Below, piece after piece: positions 9,345-17,748 of a stretch of DNA of 58,002 bases (the first letter of the stretch is position 1; every line of letters begins with the position of its first letter). A model generated the notes under the pieces. The model did no database searches. It saw only the letters and a program-made list of their open reading frames with translations, and was not told the DNA's origin. Source of the stretch: Fimenecus sp045613065. Lineage in GTDB: Bacteria > Bacillota > Clostridia > Oscillospirales > Acutalibacteraceae. A program made the position numbers and the translations under genes. The DNA is taken from contig JAZLAH010000006.1 of assembly GCA_045613065.1 (NCBI GenBank), positions 1-58,002 on the forward strand. The letters are read 5' to 3'.

Positions 9345-9379
9345 AAGAAATTGCTATAAATTTTTTATAACAATTTCTT
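9345..9379 (+). repeat. Second inverted repeat in the BMP-ATPase interval
   Basis: AAGAAATTG-C-TATAAA, loop TTT, TTTATA-A-CAATTTCTT: 15 paired bases per arm with a single C/A mismatch. It starts 9 nt after the stronger hairpin and ends about 20 nt before the GGAGG of the ATPase gene. No T-run follows, so it looks like an mRNA structure or protein-binding site rather than a terminator. Confidence 0.6.
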
Positions 9380-9409
9380 GAGAATTAAAAATAAGAACGG
9401 AGGTTTAAC

Positions 9410-10954
9410 GTGATTAAACAACCCGCTATTGAACTTAAAAATATAACAAAAACATTTGGCAAAGTTGTTGCCAATAAAAACGTCAATCTTACTGCTAATC
9501 GTGGTGAGATTCTTTCCATTTTAGGTGAAAATGGTAGTGGTAAAACAACTCTTATGAATATGATTTCCGGTATTTATTTTCCTGATGAAGGACATATTCA
9601 TATTGATGGCAAAGAAGTTGTTATCACCTCACCTAAAGATGCTTTTGAATATAAAATCGGAATGATACATCAGCATTTTAAACTTGTTGATGTTTTTAGT
9701 GCAACTGAAAATATCGTACTTGGTATTGAAGATGGAAAATATGATTTGAATAAATCAAAATATGAAATCAAAAAAATTAGTGAACAATATGGATTTGATA
9801 TATCACTTGATAAAAAAATTTATACAATGTCTGTTTCTGAAAAACAAACTGTTGAAATTATAAAAGTACTTTATCGAGGTGCAGATATTCTTATTCTTGA
9901 CGAACCTACTGCAGTTCTTACTCCTCAAGAAACTGAAAAATTATTCAACATTCTTCGTCGTATGCGTGATGATGGAAAATGTATTATCATTATCACTCAT
10001 AAGCTTCATGAAGTACTTTCACTTTCTGACAGAGTTTCAGTTCTTCGTAAAGGTGAATATATTGGTACAGTCAATACAGCTGAAACAACTGAATCAGAAC
10101 TGACAGAAATGATGGTTGGTAAAAAAATCGATCTTAACATTACAAGAAGTGAACCTGTAAATCCTGAAAACAGACTTGTAGTCAATAATATCACTTGTGT
10201 TGACAGAACTGGTGCTACAGTTCTTGATGATGTTTCATTCACAGCAAAAAGTGGTGAAATTCTTGGCATTGCAGGTATCGCAGGTTCAGGTCAGCGAGAA
10301 TTGCTCGAATCAATTGCAGGACTTCAGCGACTTGAATATGGTGATATCTTCTATTTTGACCCAACAACCAATAAAAAAGAAAGTTTGAGAGATAAAACAC
10401 CAATGCAAATTAGAAACATGGGTGTTCGTCTTTCTTTTGTCCCTGAAGACAGACTTGGTATGGGTCTTGTTGGTAATATGGATATAGTTGACAATATGAT
10501 GCTCCGTAGTTATACAAAAGGTCGTTCAATATTCTTAAAGCGTAAGTCACCAAAAGACCTTGCTATGAGAATTATTAACGAACTTGAGGTTGCAACACCG
10601 AGTGCAAGTACACCTGTCAGAAGACTTTCAGGTGGTAATGTTCAAAAAGTTCTTGTTGGTCGTGAAATTGCTGCCTCACCTACTGTTTTAATGGTTGCAT
10701 ACCCTGTTCGTGGACTTGATATTAACTCATCGTATTTGATTTATAATCTTCTTAATCAGCAAAAGGAAAAAGGTGTTGCTGTTATTTTCGTTGGTGAAGA
10801 CCTTGATGTACTTATTGAACTCTGTGATAAAATTATGGTTATAGGTTCAGGTAGAGTTACAGGAATCGTTGATGGTAGAACAACCACTAAAGAAGAAATT
10901 GGTCTTTTAATGACTCAATCAAAAAATAATGGAAAGGAGAATAATAATGGCTAA
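9410..10954 (+). CDS. Nucleoside-type ABC transporter ATP-binding protein with two ABC domains (NupO/YufO-like)
   Basis: ATPase of the BMP-dependent importer, 514 residues. First ABC domain: Walker A GENGSGKTT (about 40-48) and intact Walker B ILILDEPTAVLTPQE (about 161-175). Its signature region reads MSVSEKQTVEII, weaker than the usual LSVGxQQR. Second domain: GIAGSGQREL, signature LSGGNVQKVLVGREI and a degenerate Walker B VLMVAYPVRGLDI lacking the catalytic Glu, as is usual for the second domain of this family. Start is GTG at 9410 with GGAGG seven bases upstream. The 3' end overlaps the permease gene by 8 bp. Confidence 0.92.
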   Translation: MIKQPAIELKNITKTFGKVVANKNVNLTANRGEILSILGENGSGKTTLMNMISGIYFPDEGHIHIDGKEVVITSPKDAFEYKIGMIHQHFKLVDVFSATENIVLGIEDGKYDLNKSKYEIKKISEQYGFDISLDKKIYTMSVSEKQTVEIIKVLYRGADILILDEPTAVLTPQETEKLFNILRRMRDDGKCIIIITHKLHEVLSLSDRVSVLRKGEYIGTVNTAETTESELTEMMVGKKIDLNITRSEPVNPENRLVVNNITCVDRTGATVLDDVSFTAKSGEILGIAGIAGSGQRELLESIAGLQRLEYGDIFYFDPTTNKKESLRDKTPMQIRNMGVRLSFVPEDRLGMGLVGNMDIVDNMMLRSYTKGRSIFLKRKSPKDLAMRIINELEVATPSASTPVRRLSGGNVQKVLVGREIAASPTVLMVAYPVRGLDINSSYLIYNLLNQQKEKGVAVIFVGEDLDVLIELCDKIMVIGSGRVTGIVDGRTTTKEEIGLLMTQSKNNGKENNNG

Positions 10955-12056
10955 AAATATTGATAAAACACAAAAAGAGCCACTTTTTCACGTTGTAAAA
11001 CGTGATGATATGCCTCAATGGGAAGCATGGCTTGTTCGTGGCTGTACAATTTTATTTGCCTTTCTCCTTGTTGGAATTTTTTCAATGATTATTACCGATA
11101 AAACCTTTGGTGAAACATACGAAATAATGTTTTCAGGCGTATTCGGAAGATTATTTGAAGGCAAAACTACAATGCTTTGGAAATATTTACAGGAAATTGC
11201 TATTCTTCTTTCTCTTGCATTAGCACTTACTCCTGCATTTAAAATGAAATTTTGGAACTGTGGTGCAGAAGGTCAGGCACTTATGGGTGGTCTTGCTTCA
11301 ATTTATTGTATGATTCAGTTTGGTGATAAACTCCCATATGGAACTCTTATTGCTGTTATTGCTATTACAAGTATTCTTGCAGGTGCTATCTGGGGTGTTA
11401 TTCCAGCCATTTTCAAAGCTTTATTTAATACAAATGAAACGCTTTTTACGCTTATGATGAATTATATTGCAACACAAATTATTGCATATTATGTTTACAT
11501 TGAAGGCGGCGGTTCAAACGTTATTAATCCTGTACCTTATGGTAATTTTCCTAAAGTAGGAAATAACAACTATTTTGTTAATATAGTTATTGTTGCTTTA
11601 ATTACTGTATTCATGTATATCTATCTCAAATATAGTAAACAAGGCTATGAAATTTCTGTTGTTGGTGAAAGCCAGAATACTGCAAGGTATATCGGTATAA
11701 ATGTTAAAAAAGTTATTATCCGAACAATGCTCATTTCCGGTGGTTTATGCGGTGTTACAGGAATGCTCCTTGTTGCAGGTAAAGACCACAGTATAAACAC
11801 TAATCTTGTTGGTGGACAAGGTTTTACAGCAATTCTTATGTCATGGCTCGGACAATTCAATCCATTTATTATGGTTATAATGACAGCAATTGTTATTTTC
11901 TTAAGGCTTGGTGTTGCAAAGGTTGCTGATACATCACTTCTTAATTCATCATTCTCAGAAATTATTGTTGGTCTTGTAATACTTATGCTTGTAAGTTGTG
12001 AATTTTTCATTCAGTATTCTATTAAATTTCGTAACAAGAAGGAGGTAAAAGCATGA
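10947..12056 (+). CDS. Nucleoside-type ABC transporter permease (NupP/YufP-like)
   Basis: Inner-membrane permease of the BMP-dependent importer, about 369 residues with eight or more hydrophobic segments. Seen: the BPD_transp_2 family pattern with KFWNCGAEGQALMGGL, NTNETLFTLMMNYIA and SVVGESQNTARYIGINVKK. An upstream in-frame ATG at 10929 exists, but the AAAGGAGA ribosome site lies between it and the ATG at 10947, so 10947 is the better start. It overlaps the ATPase gene by 8 bp and the next permease by 4 bp (ATGA), implying coupled translation. Confidence 0.92.
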   Translation: MAKNIDKTQKEPLFHVVKRDDMPQWEAWLVRGCTILFAFLLVGIFSMIITDKTFGETYEIMFSGVFGRLFEGKTTMLWKYLQEIAILLSLALALTPAFKMKFWNCGAEGQALMGGLASIYCMIQFGDKLPYGTLIAVIAITSILAGAIWGVIPAIFKALFNTNETLFTLMMNYIATQIIAYYVYIEGGGSNVINPVPYGNFPKVGNNNYFVNIVIVALITVFMYIYLKYSKQGYEISVVGESQNTARYIGINVKKVIIRTMLISGGLCGVTGMLLVAGKDHSINTNLVGGQGFTAILMSWLGQFNPFIMVIMTAIVIFLRLGVAKVADTSLLNSSFSEIIVGLVILMLVSCEFFIQYSIKFRNKKEVKA

Positions 12057-13042
12057 TTATCCAATTAATTTGCCGTGCTGTTCTCCTTGGTGTTCCCCTT
12101 TTATATGGTTCAACTGGTGAAATTGTTACTGAAAAATCAGGACATCTTAACCTTGGAATTCCAGGTGTTATGTATGTAGGCGCTATAAGTGGCGTTACTG
12201 GTGCATTAATTTATGAAAATTCTTGTGGAAATAATATTGATAATATGAATCCATTTCTCGCAATTATTATTCCATTCATTTTTTCAATAGTAGGCTCAGT
12301 TTTAATGGGTCTGATTTACAGCTTTTTAACTGTTACACTTCATGCAAATCAGAATGTTACAGGTCTTGCTCTTACAACTCTTGGTATTGGTTTAGGTAAC
12401 TTCCTTGGTGCTTCACTTATCAGTATTACAAACAGTGAGTTACCATCAATTGCCCTTACAAATACAAGTTCATTTTATTCAGCAAAACTGCCTTTTGCAG
12501 ATGATTTAGGCGCTTTTGGTGAGTTGTTCTTATCATATGACTTTTTAACTTATCTTGCAGTTATAATTGCTTTGATTGTATCTTTTGTGCTTAATAAAAC
12601 ACGAGTAGGATTAAATCTTCGTTCAGTTGGTGAAAACCCTGCAACTGCTGATGCTGCTGGTATCAACGTTACAAAATATCGTTATTTGGCAACTTGCATT
12701 GGTAGTGCTATTGCTGGTCTTGGTGGACTTCAGTATGTTTTCGCATATGCGAGTGGCTGTTGGACAAACAACGCTTTTGGCGACCGTGGTTGGATGGCTA
12801 TTGCTCTCGTTATATTTGCACTCTGGAAACCATCATTTGCTATTATTGGTTCATTCCTTTTCGGTGCACTCTGTAATGCTAACAACTATATTCAGGGTCT
12901 TGGTACTGAAACACAGGAACTCTTTAAAATGCTTCCTTACATTGTTACAATCATTGTTTTAATTATTACAAGTATGCGTAAAAAAAGAGAACACCAGCCT
13001 CCTGCAAGTCTTGGATTAAATTACTTCCGTGAGGAAAGATAA
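12053..13042 (+). CDS. Nucleoside-type ABC transporter permease (NupQ/YufQ-like)
   Basis: Second permease of the BMP-dependent importer, 329 residues, strongly hydrophobic. Seen: family landmarks GEIVTEKSGHLNLGIPG near the N-terminus, NQNVTGLALTTLGIGLGNF and LRSVGENPATADAAGINV. The ATG overlaps the TGA of the preceding permease (ATGA) after a GAAGGAGG ribosome site. It is the last gene of the xpt-BMP-NupOPQ unit; a terminator follows at 13065. Confidence 0.92.
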   Translation: MIIQLICRAVLLGVPLLYGSTGEIVTEKSGHLNLGIPGVMYVGAISGVTGALIYENSCGNNIDNMNPFLAIIIPFIFSIVGSVLMGLIYSFLTVTLHANQNVTGLALTTLGIGLGNFLGASLISITNSELPSIALTNTSSFYSAKLPFADDLGAFGELFLSYDFLTYLAVIIALIVSFVLNKTRVGLNLRSVGENPATADAAGINVTKYRYLATCIGSAIAGLGGLQYVFAYASGCWTNNAFGDRGWMAIALVIFALWKPSFAIIGSFLFGALCNANNYIQGLGTETQELFKMLPYIVTIIVLIITSMRKKREHQPPASLGLNYFREER

Positions 13043-13064
13043 TAATTATATTACAAAAAAATTC

Positions 13065-13093
13065 AAGGGGCTGAATTTCAGTCCCTTATTTTT
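13065..13093 (+). terminator. Intrinsic terminator between the nucleoside operon and the ABC-F gene
   Basis: AAGGGGCTGA, loop ATT, TCAGTCCCTT (10 bp with one G-T pair), then ATTTTT. It ends only about 22 nt before the ATG at 13115, so any promoter for the ABC-F gene must lie upstream of or inside it, or the gene is expressed by readthrough. Attenuation of the ABC-F gene is a possibility. Confidence 0.8.
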
Positions 13094-13114
13094 GGAATTA
13101 TAAAGGAATATATT

Positions 13115-15007
13115 ATGCTTATATCCATTAATAATGTCAGTAAATGTTTTCTTGATAGAAAAATACTTAAAGATATTACTCTCACTGTAAATGAAAAGGA
13201 CAGAATAGGTCTTTTGGGCATTAACGGTGTTGGTAAAACTACGCTTTTAAACATAATATCAGGAAACCTTGAACATGATGAAGGTACAATCGCATCAAAA
13301 CCTGATTTAAGAATTGGTTATTTAAAACAAAACGAAGCTTTAAATACATCAAATTCACTTAAAGAAGAAATCGAAAGTTCTTTACAATTAGTTTTTGATA
13401 CAAGAAAAAAACTTGAAGAAATATCCGGAAAAATGTCACAAAAAACTGGTGATGAGTACGATGTTCTTTCAAATGAATATGAAAAATTGACAAATATTTA
13501 TGATGCTGCAGATGGTTATAATGCAGAAGTCAGAATTAATACTATTCTTAATGGTATGGGATTTGGCAATTTTGATTTAAGCACATCCGTTTCAGTCCTT
13601 TCGGGTGGAGAAAAGACAAGATTTGCACTTGCAAAAATTCTTGTTGAAAACCCAAACCTTCTTATTCTTGATGAACCAACAAACCATCTCGATTTCAGCA
13701 TGTTAAACTGGCTTGAAAATTATCTTTCTGAATATAAAGGGGCAGTTATTATTGTTTCCCACGATAGATATTTCTTAAATTCTGTAGCATCTGATATATG
13801 TGAAATTGAAAATGGAGAATTAGTCCGTTATAAAGGTGGATATTCATCATTTTTAAAACAAAAAGAAGAACGAATAAAAACTCTCACAAAAGAATATGAA
13901 AAGCAACAAAAAGAAATAGAAGAACTTCGTGATTATGTTCGGAAAAACCTTGCAAAATCAAGCAGTATAAATAGTGTTGGATCAAGAGTAAAAGCCCTAG
14001 AAAAAATGGAACTTGCAGCAAAACCTAATCCAAAAATAAAGGATTTACATATCTCTTTTCCTTTTGATATTGAGCCACACAAAACTATTCTTGAATGTAA
14101 AAGTTTAAAAGTTTCTGTTGGTAAAGGAGAGTCTAAAAGAACACTTTTTGAAAACTTTAATCTTGAAGTATTAAGAAACGAAAAAGTTGCTTTTGTTGGT
14201 AAAAATGGTGTTGGAAAATCTTCCTTATTAAAAGCTGTGTTAAAAAAGATTCCTTGTGAAGGTGCTGTTCGTTGGGGTGGAAATGTAAAAATATCATATT
14301 TTGACCAGGAACTATCTTCTCTTGACCTTAATCTTACAGCTATTGAATCTGTTCATAAAAGATTTCCAACAAAAACTGAATACGAAATACGTAGTATGCT
14401 TGCACGATTTCTTATTGAGGATGAAGATGTTTTCAAGAGAATACGTGAAATGAGTGGTGCAAATCGTGCAAAAGTAGCACTATGTGTTATTGTATTTGAA
14501 CGTTCAAATGTACTTGTTCTTGACGAACCTACCAACCATCTTGATTATAAGGCAAAAGAGGCTTTAGACATTGCTTTAAATCAATTTGAGGGCACAATAA
14601 TTATGGTTTCTCACGACAGATATTTGCTCAATTCTGTTCCAACAAAAATTATTGAAATGAAATCTGATGAAATAGTTATATATAATGGTAATTATGACTA
14701 TTATAAAGAGCATATTCAAGTTGAGAACAAAGAAAAAACTGTTAAAACAGAAATAAAAAGTGACTCTGCGATACAATACGAAGAGTCACGAAAAAACAAA
14801 GCACAAGACAGAAAACGCCGAGCTAAACTTATGAATGTTGAAAAGGAAATTGAAACTTTACAGAGTAAAGTTGATGATTTAAAAGAGATGATAAATCTTC
14901 CTGAAGTTGCAAGTGATTATGAAAAACTATCACAAATACTTGATGATATTAAAACAAAAGAAAATGAATTAGAAGAGCTTGAAAATATCTGGCTTGAATT
15001 AGCATAA
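13115..15007 (+). CDS. ABC-F family ATPase (ribosome-associated)
   Basis: Soluble protein with two ABC domains and no membrane segments, acting on the ribosome in known family members. 630 residues. NBD1: Walker A GINGVGKTT (35-43), signature LSGGEKTRFALAK (162-174), Walker B NLLILDEPTNHLD. A charged helical linker spans about 245-305 (the P-site tRNA interaction motif region). NBD2: Walker A GKNGVGKSS (362-370), Walker B NVLVLDEPTNHLD, but the signature reads MSGANRAKVAL (446-456) instead of LSGGE. A lysine/glutamate-rich C-terminal coiled coil covers about 550-630. This is the Uup/YdiF-like layout. Whether it confers antibiotic resistance or is a housekeeping translation factor cannot be told. 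Confidence 0.92.
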   Translation: MLISINNVSKCFLDRKILKDITLTVNEKDRIGLLGINGVGKTTLLNIISGNLEHDEGTIASKPDLRIGYLKQNEALNTSNSLKEEIESSLQLVFDTRKKLEEISGKMSQKTGDEYDVLSNEYEKLTNIYDAADGYNAEVRINTILNGMGFGNFDLSTSVSVLSGGEKTRFALAKILVENPNLLILDEPTNHLDFSMLNWLENYLSEYKGAVIIVSHDRYFLNSVASDICEIENGELVRYKGGYSSFLKQKEERIKTLTKEYEKQQKEIEELRDYVRKNLAKSSSINSVGSRVKALEKMELAAKPNPKIKDLHISFPFDIEPHKTILECKSLKVSVGKGESKRTLFENFNLEVLRNEKVAFVGKNGVGKSSLLKAVLKKIPCEGAVRWGGNVKISYFDQELSSLDLNLTAIESVHKRFPTKTEYEIRSMLARFLIEDEDVFKRIREMSGANRAKVALCVIVFERSNVLVLDEPTNHLDYKAKEALDIALNQFEGTIIMVSHDRYLLNSVPTKIIEMKSDEIVIYNGNYDYYKEHIQVENKEKTVKTEIKSDSAIQYEESRKNKAQDRKRRAKLMNVEKEIETLQSKVDDLKEMINLPEVASDYEKLSQILDDIKTKENELEELENIWLELA

Positions 15008-15012
15008 AAAAT

Positions 15013-15046
15013 GGGAGCTTACCAAATCGGTAAACTCCCTTATTTT
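15013..15046. terminator. Bidirectional terminator between convergent ABC-F and EEP genes
   Basis: GGGAG-C-TTACC, loop AAATC, GGTAA-A-CTCCC, with TTATTTTTTA on the plus side and ATTTTTTATG when read on the minus strand. It can end both converging transcripts. Confidence 0.88.
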
Positions 15047-15961
15047 TTATTTAAATGATAGTGTTGCAGTTAATGGGAAATGGTCACTTGTATAATCACC
15101 GTTATACGTATCAGTGATTACACTGTATGAATGAACATTAAAATGGTCTTTAGAAATCATAATATAGTCAATACAATCTCTATCAAGTGCTGTTCCCCAA
15201 TTCTGATATGTACAGCTTGTCATCGTATTTTCTGTCTGATATTTTGAGTCGTAGAAGAATTCTGTTGCACTCTTATATGTTTCTGAATTCTCTTCTGCAT
15301 TAAGATCTCCCATTAGTATTGCTGGAATAGAACCAAAATCTTTAATTTTATCAAGAACAACGTTAATTCCATTTATTCGTGCTTCATCACTAACATGATC
15401 AAGATGTGTATTGAATACTACAAATTCTTTTTCAGATGCATTGTCTTTAAGTATTACATAACTACAGATTCGGTAACAAGCTGCTCCCCAATCTTTACTC
15501 ATTACATCAGGAGTTTCAGACAACCAGAAAGAACCTTTGTCAACAAGTGTATATAAATCTGTTCTGTAAAAAACAGGACATCCTTCAGAATATACCGGTA
15601 TATTATCACGATAAGTAATAATAGAATCATAAGCAGGCATTGTTTCACAAAGATAGTCATATTGCCAACTGTTTACTTCCTGAAAACCAATAATACTAGG
15701 CTGTGCTTTTTCAATGGTATCAACAACTAAATGTGCACGATAAAACCAGTTTTTATGACCGAAATCATCAGGAGCATGGCAACGTATATTATAACTCATT
15801 ACTTTGATTTCATCAGATTTATAAACCTCATTAATTAAAATTTCTTTTTTGTTTTTCACATAATGAGGATAATAAATATAAATAGACGCACCCCAAACAA
15901 TTAAAAAAGCTAAAAATATTGATAATAATGGAATTAACACTTTTTTTACAAATTTTTTCAT
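15047..15961 (-). CDS. Membrane-anchored endonuclease/exonuclease/phosphatase-fold hydrolase
   Basis: 304 residues. An N-terminal signal anchor (about 8-32) places the catalytic domain outside the membrane. EEP-fold (DNase I-like metallophosphodiesterase) motifs in order: MSYNIR (about 55), GFQEVN with the metal-binding Glu (about 97), NTHLDH (about 185), MGDLNA (about 218), the RDCIDYIMIS strand, and the terminal SDHFPL His. The substrate is unknown; family members cleave nucleic acids, phosphoinositides or sphingomyelin. Its orientation converges with the ABC-F gene, with a shared terminator. GAGAGGTGAGTG upstream of the ATG gives a good ribosome site. Confidence 0.85.
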   Translation of the reverse strand: MKKFVKKVLIPLLSIFLAFLIVWGASIYIYYPHYVKNKKEILINEVYKSDEIKVMSYNIRCHAPDDFGHKNWFYRAHLVVDTIEKAQPSIIGFQEVNSWQYDYLCETMPAYDSIITYRDNIPVYSEGCPVFYRTDLYTLVDKGSFWLSETPDVMSKDWGAACYRICSYVILKDNASEKEFVVFNTHLDHVSDEARINGINVVLDKIKDFGSIPAILMGDLNAEENSETYKSATEFFYDSKYQTENTMTSCTYQNWGTALDRDCIDYIMISKDHFNVHSYSVITDTYNGDYTSDHFPLTATLSFK

Positions 15962-16028
15962 ATCACACTCACCTCTCTAATATCATATCATACATACAAT
16001 AAAAAAGTAAAGAAAATATATAAATAAC

Positions 16029-16057
16029 TTGAAAAATATTCATTACTGTGTTATTAT
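16029..16057 (+). promoter_or_regulatory. Promoter of the tRNA-Pro gene
   Basis: TTGAAA (16029-16034), 17-bp spacer, TATTAT (16052-16057), 16 bp before the mature tRNA 5' end. Confidence 0.7.
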
Positions 16058-16073
16058 TACAAAAAGAATTCAT

Positions 16074-16149
16074 CGGGGTGTGGCGCAGCTGGGAGCGCGC
16101 TAGACTGGGGGTCTAGAGGCCGCAGGTTCAAGCCCTGTCACTCCGACCA
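16074..16149 (+). tRNA. tRNA-Pro, anticodon GGG
   Basis: 76 nt with encoded CCA (16147-16149). Acceptor CGGGGTG pairs with CACTCCG (one G-T), followed by discriminator A. The anticodon arm is CTAGA-CTGGGGG-TCTAG, giving anticodon GGG, which reads the proline codons CCC and CCU. The T arm is GCAGG-TTCAAGC-CCTGT. The gene is solitary, between the EEP gene and the unknown lipoprotein. Confidence 0.95.
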
Positions 16150-16159
16150 AATTTGAAAA

Positions 16160-16187
16160 AACGTTTAATTCTAAATTTACAAACGTT
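16160..16187 (+). terminator. Possible weak terminator after tRNA-Pro
   Basis: AACGTTT and AAACGTT separated by 14 nt, followed by ATTCTTGTTCT. The stem is short and AT-rich and the U-tract is broken, so this is tentative. Confidence 0.3.
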
Positions 16188-16297
16188 ATTCTTGTTCTAT
16201 ATAAAATTAATTCATTATCATGCATCATCTCTGTTTATAATTTTAAAATTAGTATTTATAATATACTTATTAGACTCCCATTTTTATCACAATAATA

Positions 16298-16326
16298 TTG
16301 ATTTTATATAGAAACTATTGTATAAT
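16298..16326 (+). promoter_or_regulatory. Promoter of the 181-residue lipoprotein gene
   Basis: TTGATT (16298-16303), 17-bp spacer, TATAAT (16321-16326). The gene starts about 28 bp downstream. Confidence 0.75.
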
Positions 16327-16353
16327 GTAAAAAAAAAGAAATGAGGAAAAAAA

Positions 16354-16899
16354 ATGAAAAAGATTATTGCGTTATTATTAACACTTATACTTATGTGTTT
16401 TTCATTTGTTGCTTGTGACGATAGTACAAATGATGATACAAAAGAAACCGAAACAACTGTGCAAATTCCTAAAGATAAGGTTGAATTAACCCTTGAAAAT
16501 TTTGATACATACTTTGATTTTGTTGAAGAATCATTTTTTACAAAAGATTCTTCAGGTGAAGTTGATTCATTAAGATTTAGACAATATTATAAACTAAAAA
16601 ATGAATATAAAATTGATTTAGAAAAATCAAATGTTGAAATTACATATAATCATTCATATTGTTCACGACCAATTCATGTAGACTTTAATACAGAAACATT
16701 TAAATTCGGTGATAATTCTAGTAATAAAGAAATATTTGAAAACAGAAAGATTAATAAAATTCAAATGATAACACCAACTGATTATGCAATTTTCCTTTTC
16801 CAACCAAGTAAAATTGAAAAAGGAACAAGCCATGCTTTATATTATGATGATTTTGAATTAACTAGCGTTAACGGAACTCTTTATTTTATAAATGAATAA
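16354..16899 (+). CDS. Unknown lipoprotein
   Basis: I do not recognise this 181-residue protein. It has a clear lipoprotein signal: Lys2-Lys3, a hydrophobic core, and lipobox FVAC with Cys21. A short acidic and Thr-rich spacer (DDSTNDDTKETETT) is followed by a compact domain of alternating strands that begins VELTLENFDTYF and contains YYKLKNEYKIDLEKSNVEI. That pattern suggests a small beta-sandwich or FMN-free surface domain, but no motif is diagnostic. It is monocistronic with its own promoter and a terminator shared with the convergent TetR gene. AT-rich codon use is like its neighbours. Confidence 0.8.
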   Translation: MKKIIALLLTLILMCFSFVACDDSTNDDTKETETTVQIPKDKVELTLENFDTYFDFVEESFFTKDSSGEVDSLRFRQYYKLKNEYKIDLEKSNVEITYNHSYCSRPIHVDFNTETFKFGDNSSNKEIFENRKINKIQMITPTDYAIFLFQPSKIEKGTSHALYYDDFELTSVNGTLYFINE

Positions 16900-16973
16900 A
16901 TTAACTTTCTAGTATGTTAATTTGAAAACTAAATTAACAAGTTTAAAAGACAAAAAAACATATAGCAGAAATA

Positions 16974-17012
16974 AAAAAACTGACATCGTTATTGAAAAGA
17001 TGTCAGTTTTTT
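16974..17012. terminator. Bidirectional terminator between the lipoprotein and TetR genes
   Basis: AAAAAACTGACATC pairs with GATGTCAGTTTTTT across an 11-nt loop: 9 bp of mixed stem plus an A/T extension that supplies a T-tract on both strands. Confidence 0.88.
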
Positions 17013-17042
17013 ATTTAATATGTTTATTAATTAAGAAACTTA

Positions 17043-17621
17043 TTATTTTCTTATTTTTTTTAGATATTTAGAGGCTCTTAAAAGTTTGAAGATTTTGCCT
17101 GATAAAAATGTTTCAAGTATTTTTGTCATTTCTTTCTCTGATAATTCTTCATTATTTCGTGCATAATACAACATAAAATGTGTCAAAGCACCTGAAAGTA
17201 ATATTACGTGATATGAAAAATCGGGCTGATGTTCAAAATTAGGAATAAACCTATTAAGAAAACTTGTAATTGCGTTAAAAATTTCATCTGAAACAAGATT
17301 TCCCATGTTATTCTTTACGATTGCATTAACCATTCTTGGATTTTCCCTTACAACACTAACAAACGCTGATATGGCTTCATCAGAACTTGGAATTTCAGTT
17401 AAATCACTTAACTTTCTTTCATAAGTACTTCTTAGCAAAAATCTAAAAAGTTCATCCTTTGACTCAAAAAAATTATAGAACGTCTGTCTTGATAAATCTG
17501 ATTTCTTACAGATATCCATAATTGAAATATCAACATATGGCTTTTCTTCCATTAATTCGAGTAATGTTTCTGACAGCCACTGTTGTGATTTTAGTGCTGT
17601 TGGGTTATTTCCACTATACAT
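17043..17621 (-). CDS. TetR/AcrR-family transcriptional regulator
   Basis: DNA-binding regulator of about 192 residues. The N-terminal helix-turn-helix is visible: VDISIMDICKKSDLSRQTFY followed by NFFESKDELF, the classic TetR HTH ending. The C-terminal two thirds is an all-helical ligand domain of no recognised class. An upstream in-frame ATG at 17657 exists, but GGGAGGATTGTC directly precedes the ATG at 17621, which I prefer. It is divergent from the acyl-CoA ligase gene and the shared intergenic region carries palindromes, so it probably represses that gene and itself, perhaps with an acyl-CoA or lipid ligand (inference). Confidence 0.88.
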   Translation of the reverse strand: MYSGNNPTALKSQQWLSETLLELMEEKPYVDISIMDICKKSDLSRQTFYNFFESKDELFRFLLRSTYERKLSDLTEIPSSDEAISAFVSVVRENPRMVNAIVKNNMGNLVSDEIFNAITSFLNRFIPNFEHQPDFSYHVILLSGALTHFMLYYARNNEELSEKEMTKILETFLSGKIFKLLRASKYLKKIRK

Positions 17622-17702
17622 TGACAATCCTCCCGTAATTGTATAAGTTTTCATCATGCTGTTGACTTTAAATTAATAATTTGTTAAAATTTATAAAAAG
17701 TA

Positions 17703-17748
17703 TTACATTTGTCAAATTTTAAAATGTAAATTATTTGTTAAATAACAA
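17703..17748. promoter_or_regulatory. Palindromic region between TetR regulator and acyl-CoA ligase genes, candidate operators
   Basis: Three overlapping symmetries are visible: TTACATTT (17703-17710) with AAATGTAA further right, the short perfect site TTTGTCAAA (17708-17716), and TTGTTA-AA-TAACAA (17735-17748). TTTGTCAAA contains TTGTCA on the plus strand and TTGACA on the minus strand, so a shared site may provide the -35 for both genes. A TetR dimer binding here would block both transcripts. Confidence 0.5.

Noticed and set aside
11645..12010. 121-residue minus-strand frame inside the NupP-type permease gene
   Set aside because: Antisense to a clear permease, no ribosome site, composition of a shadow frame.
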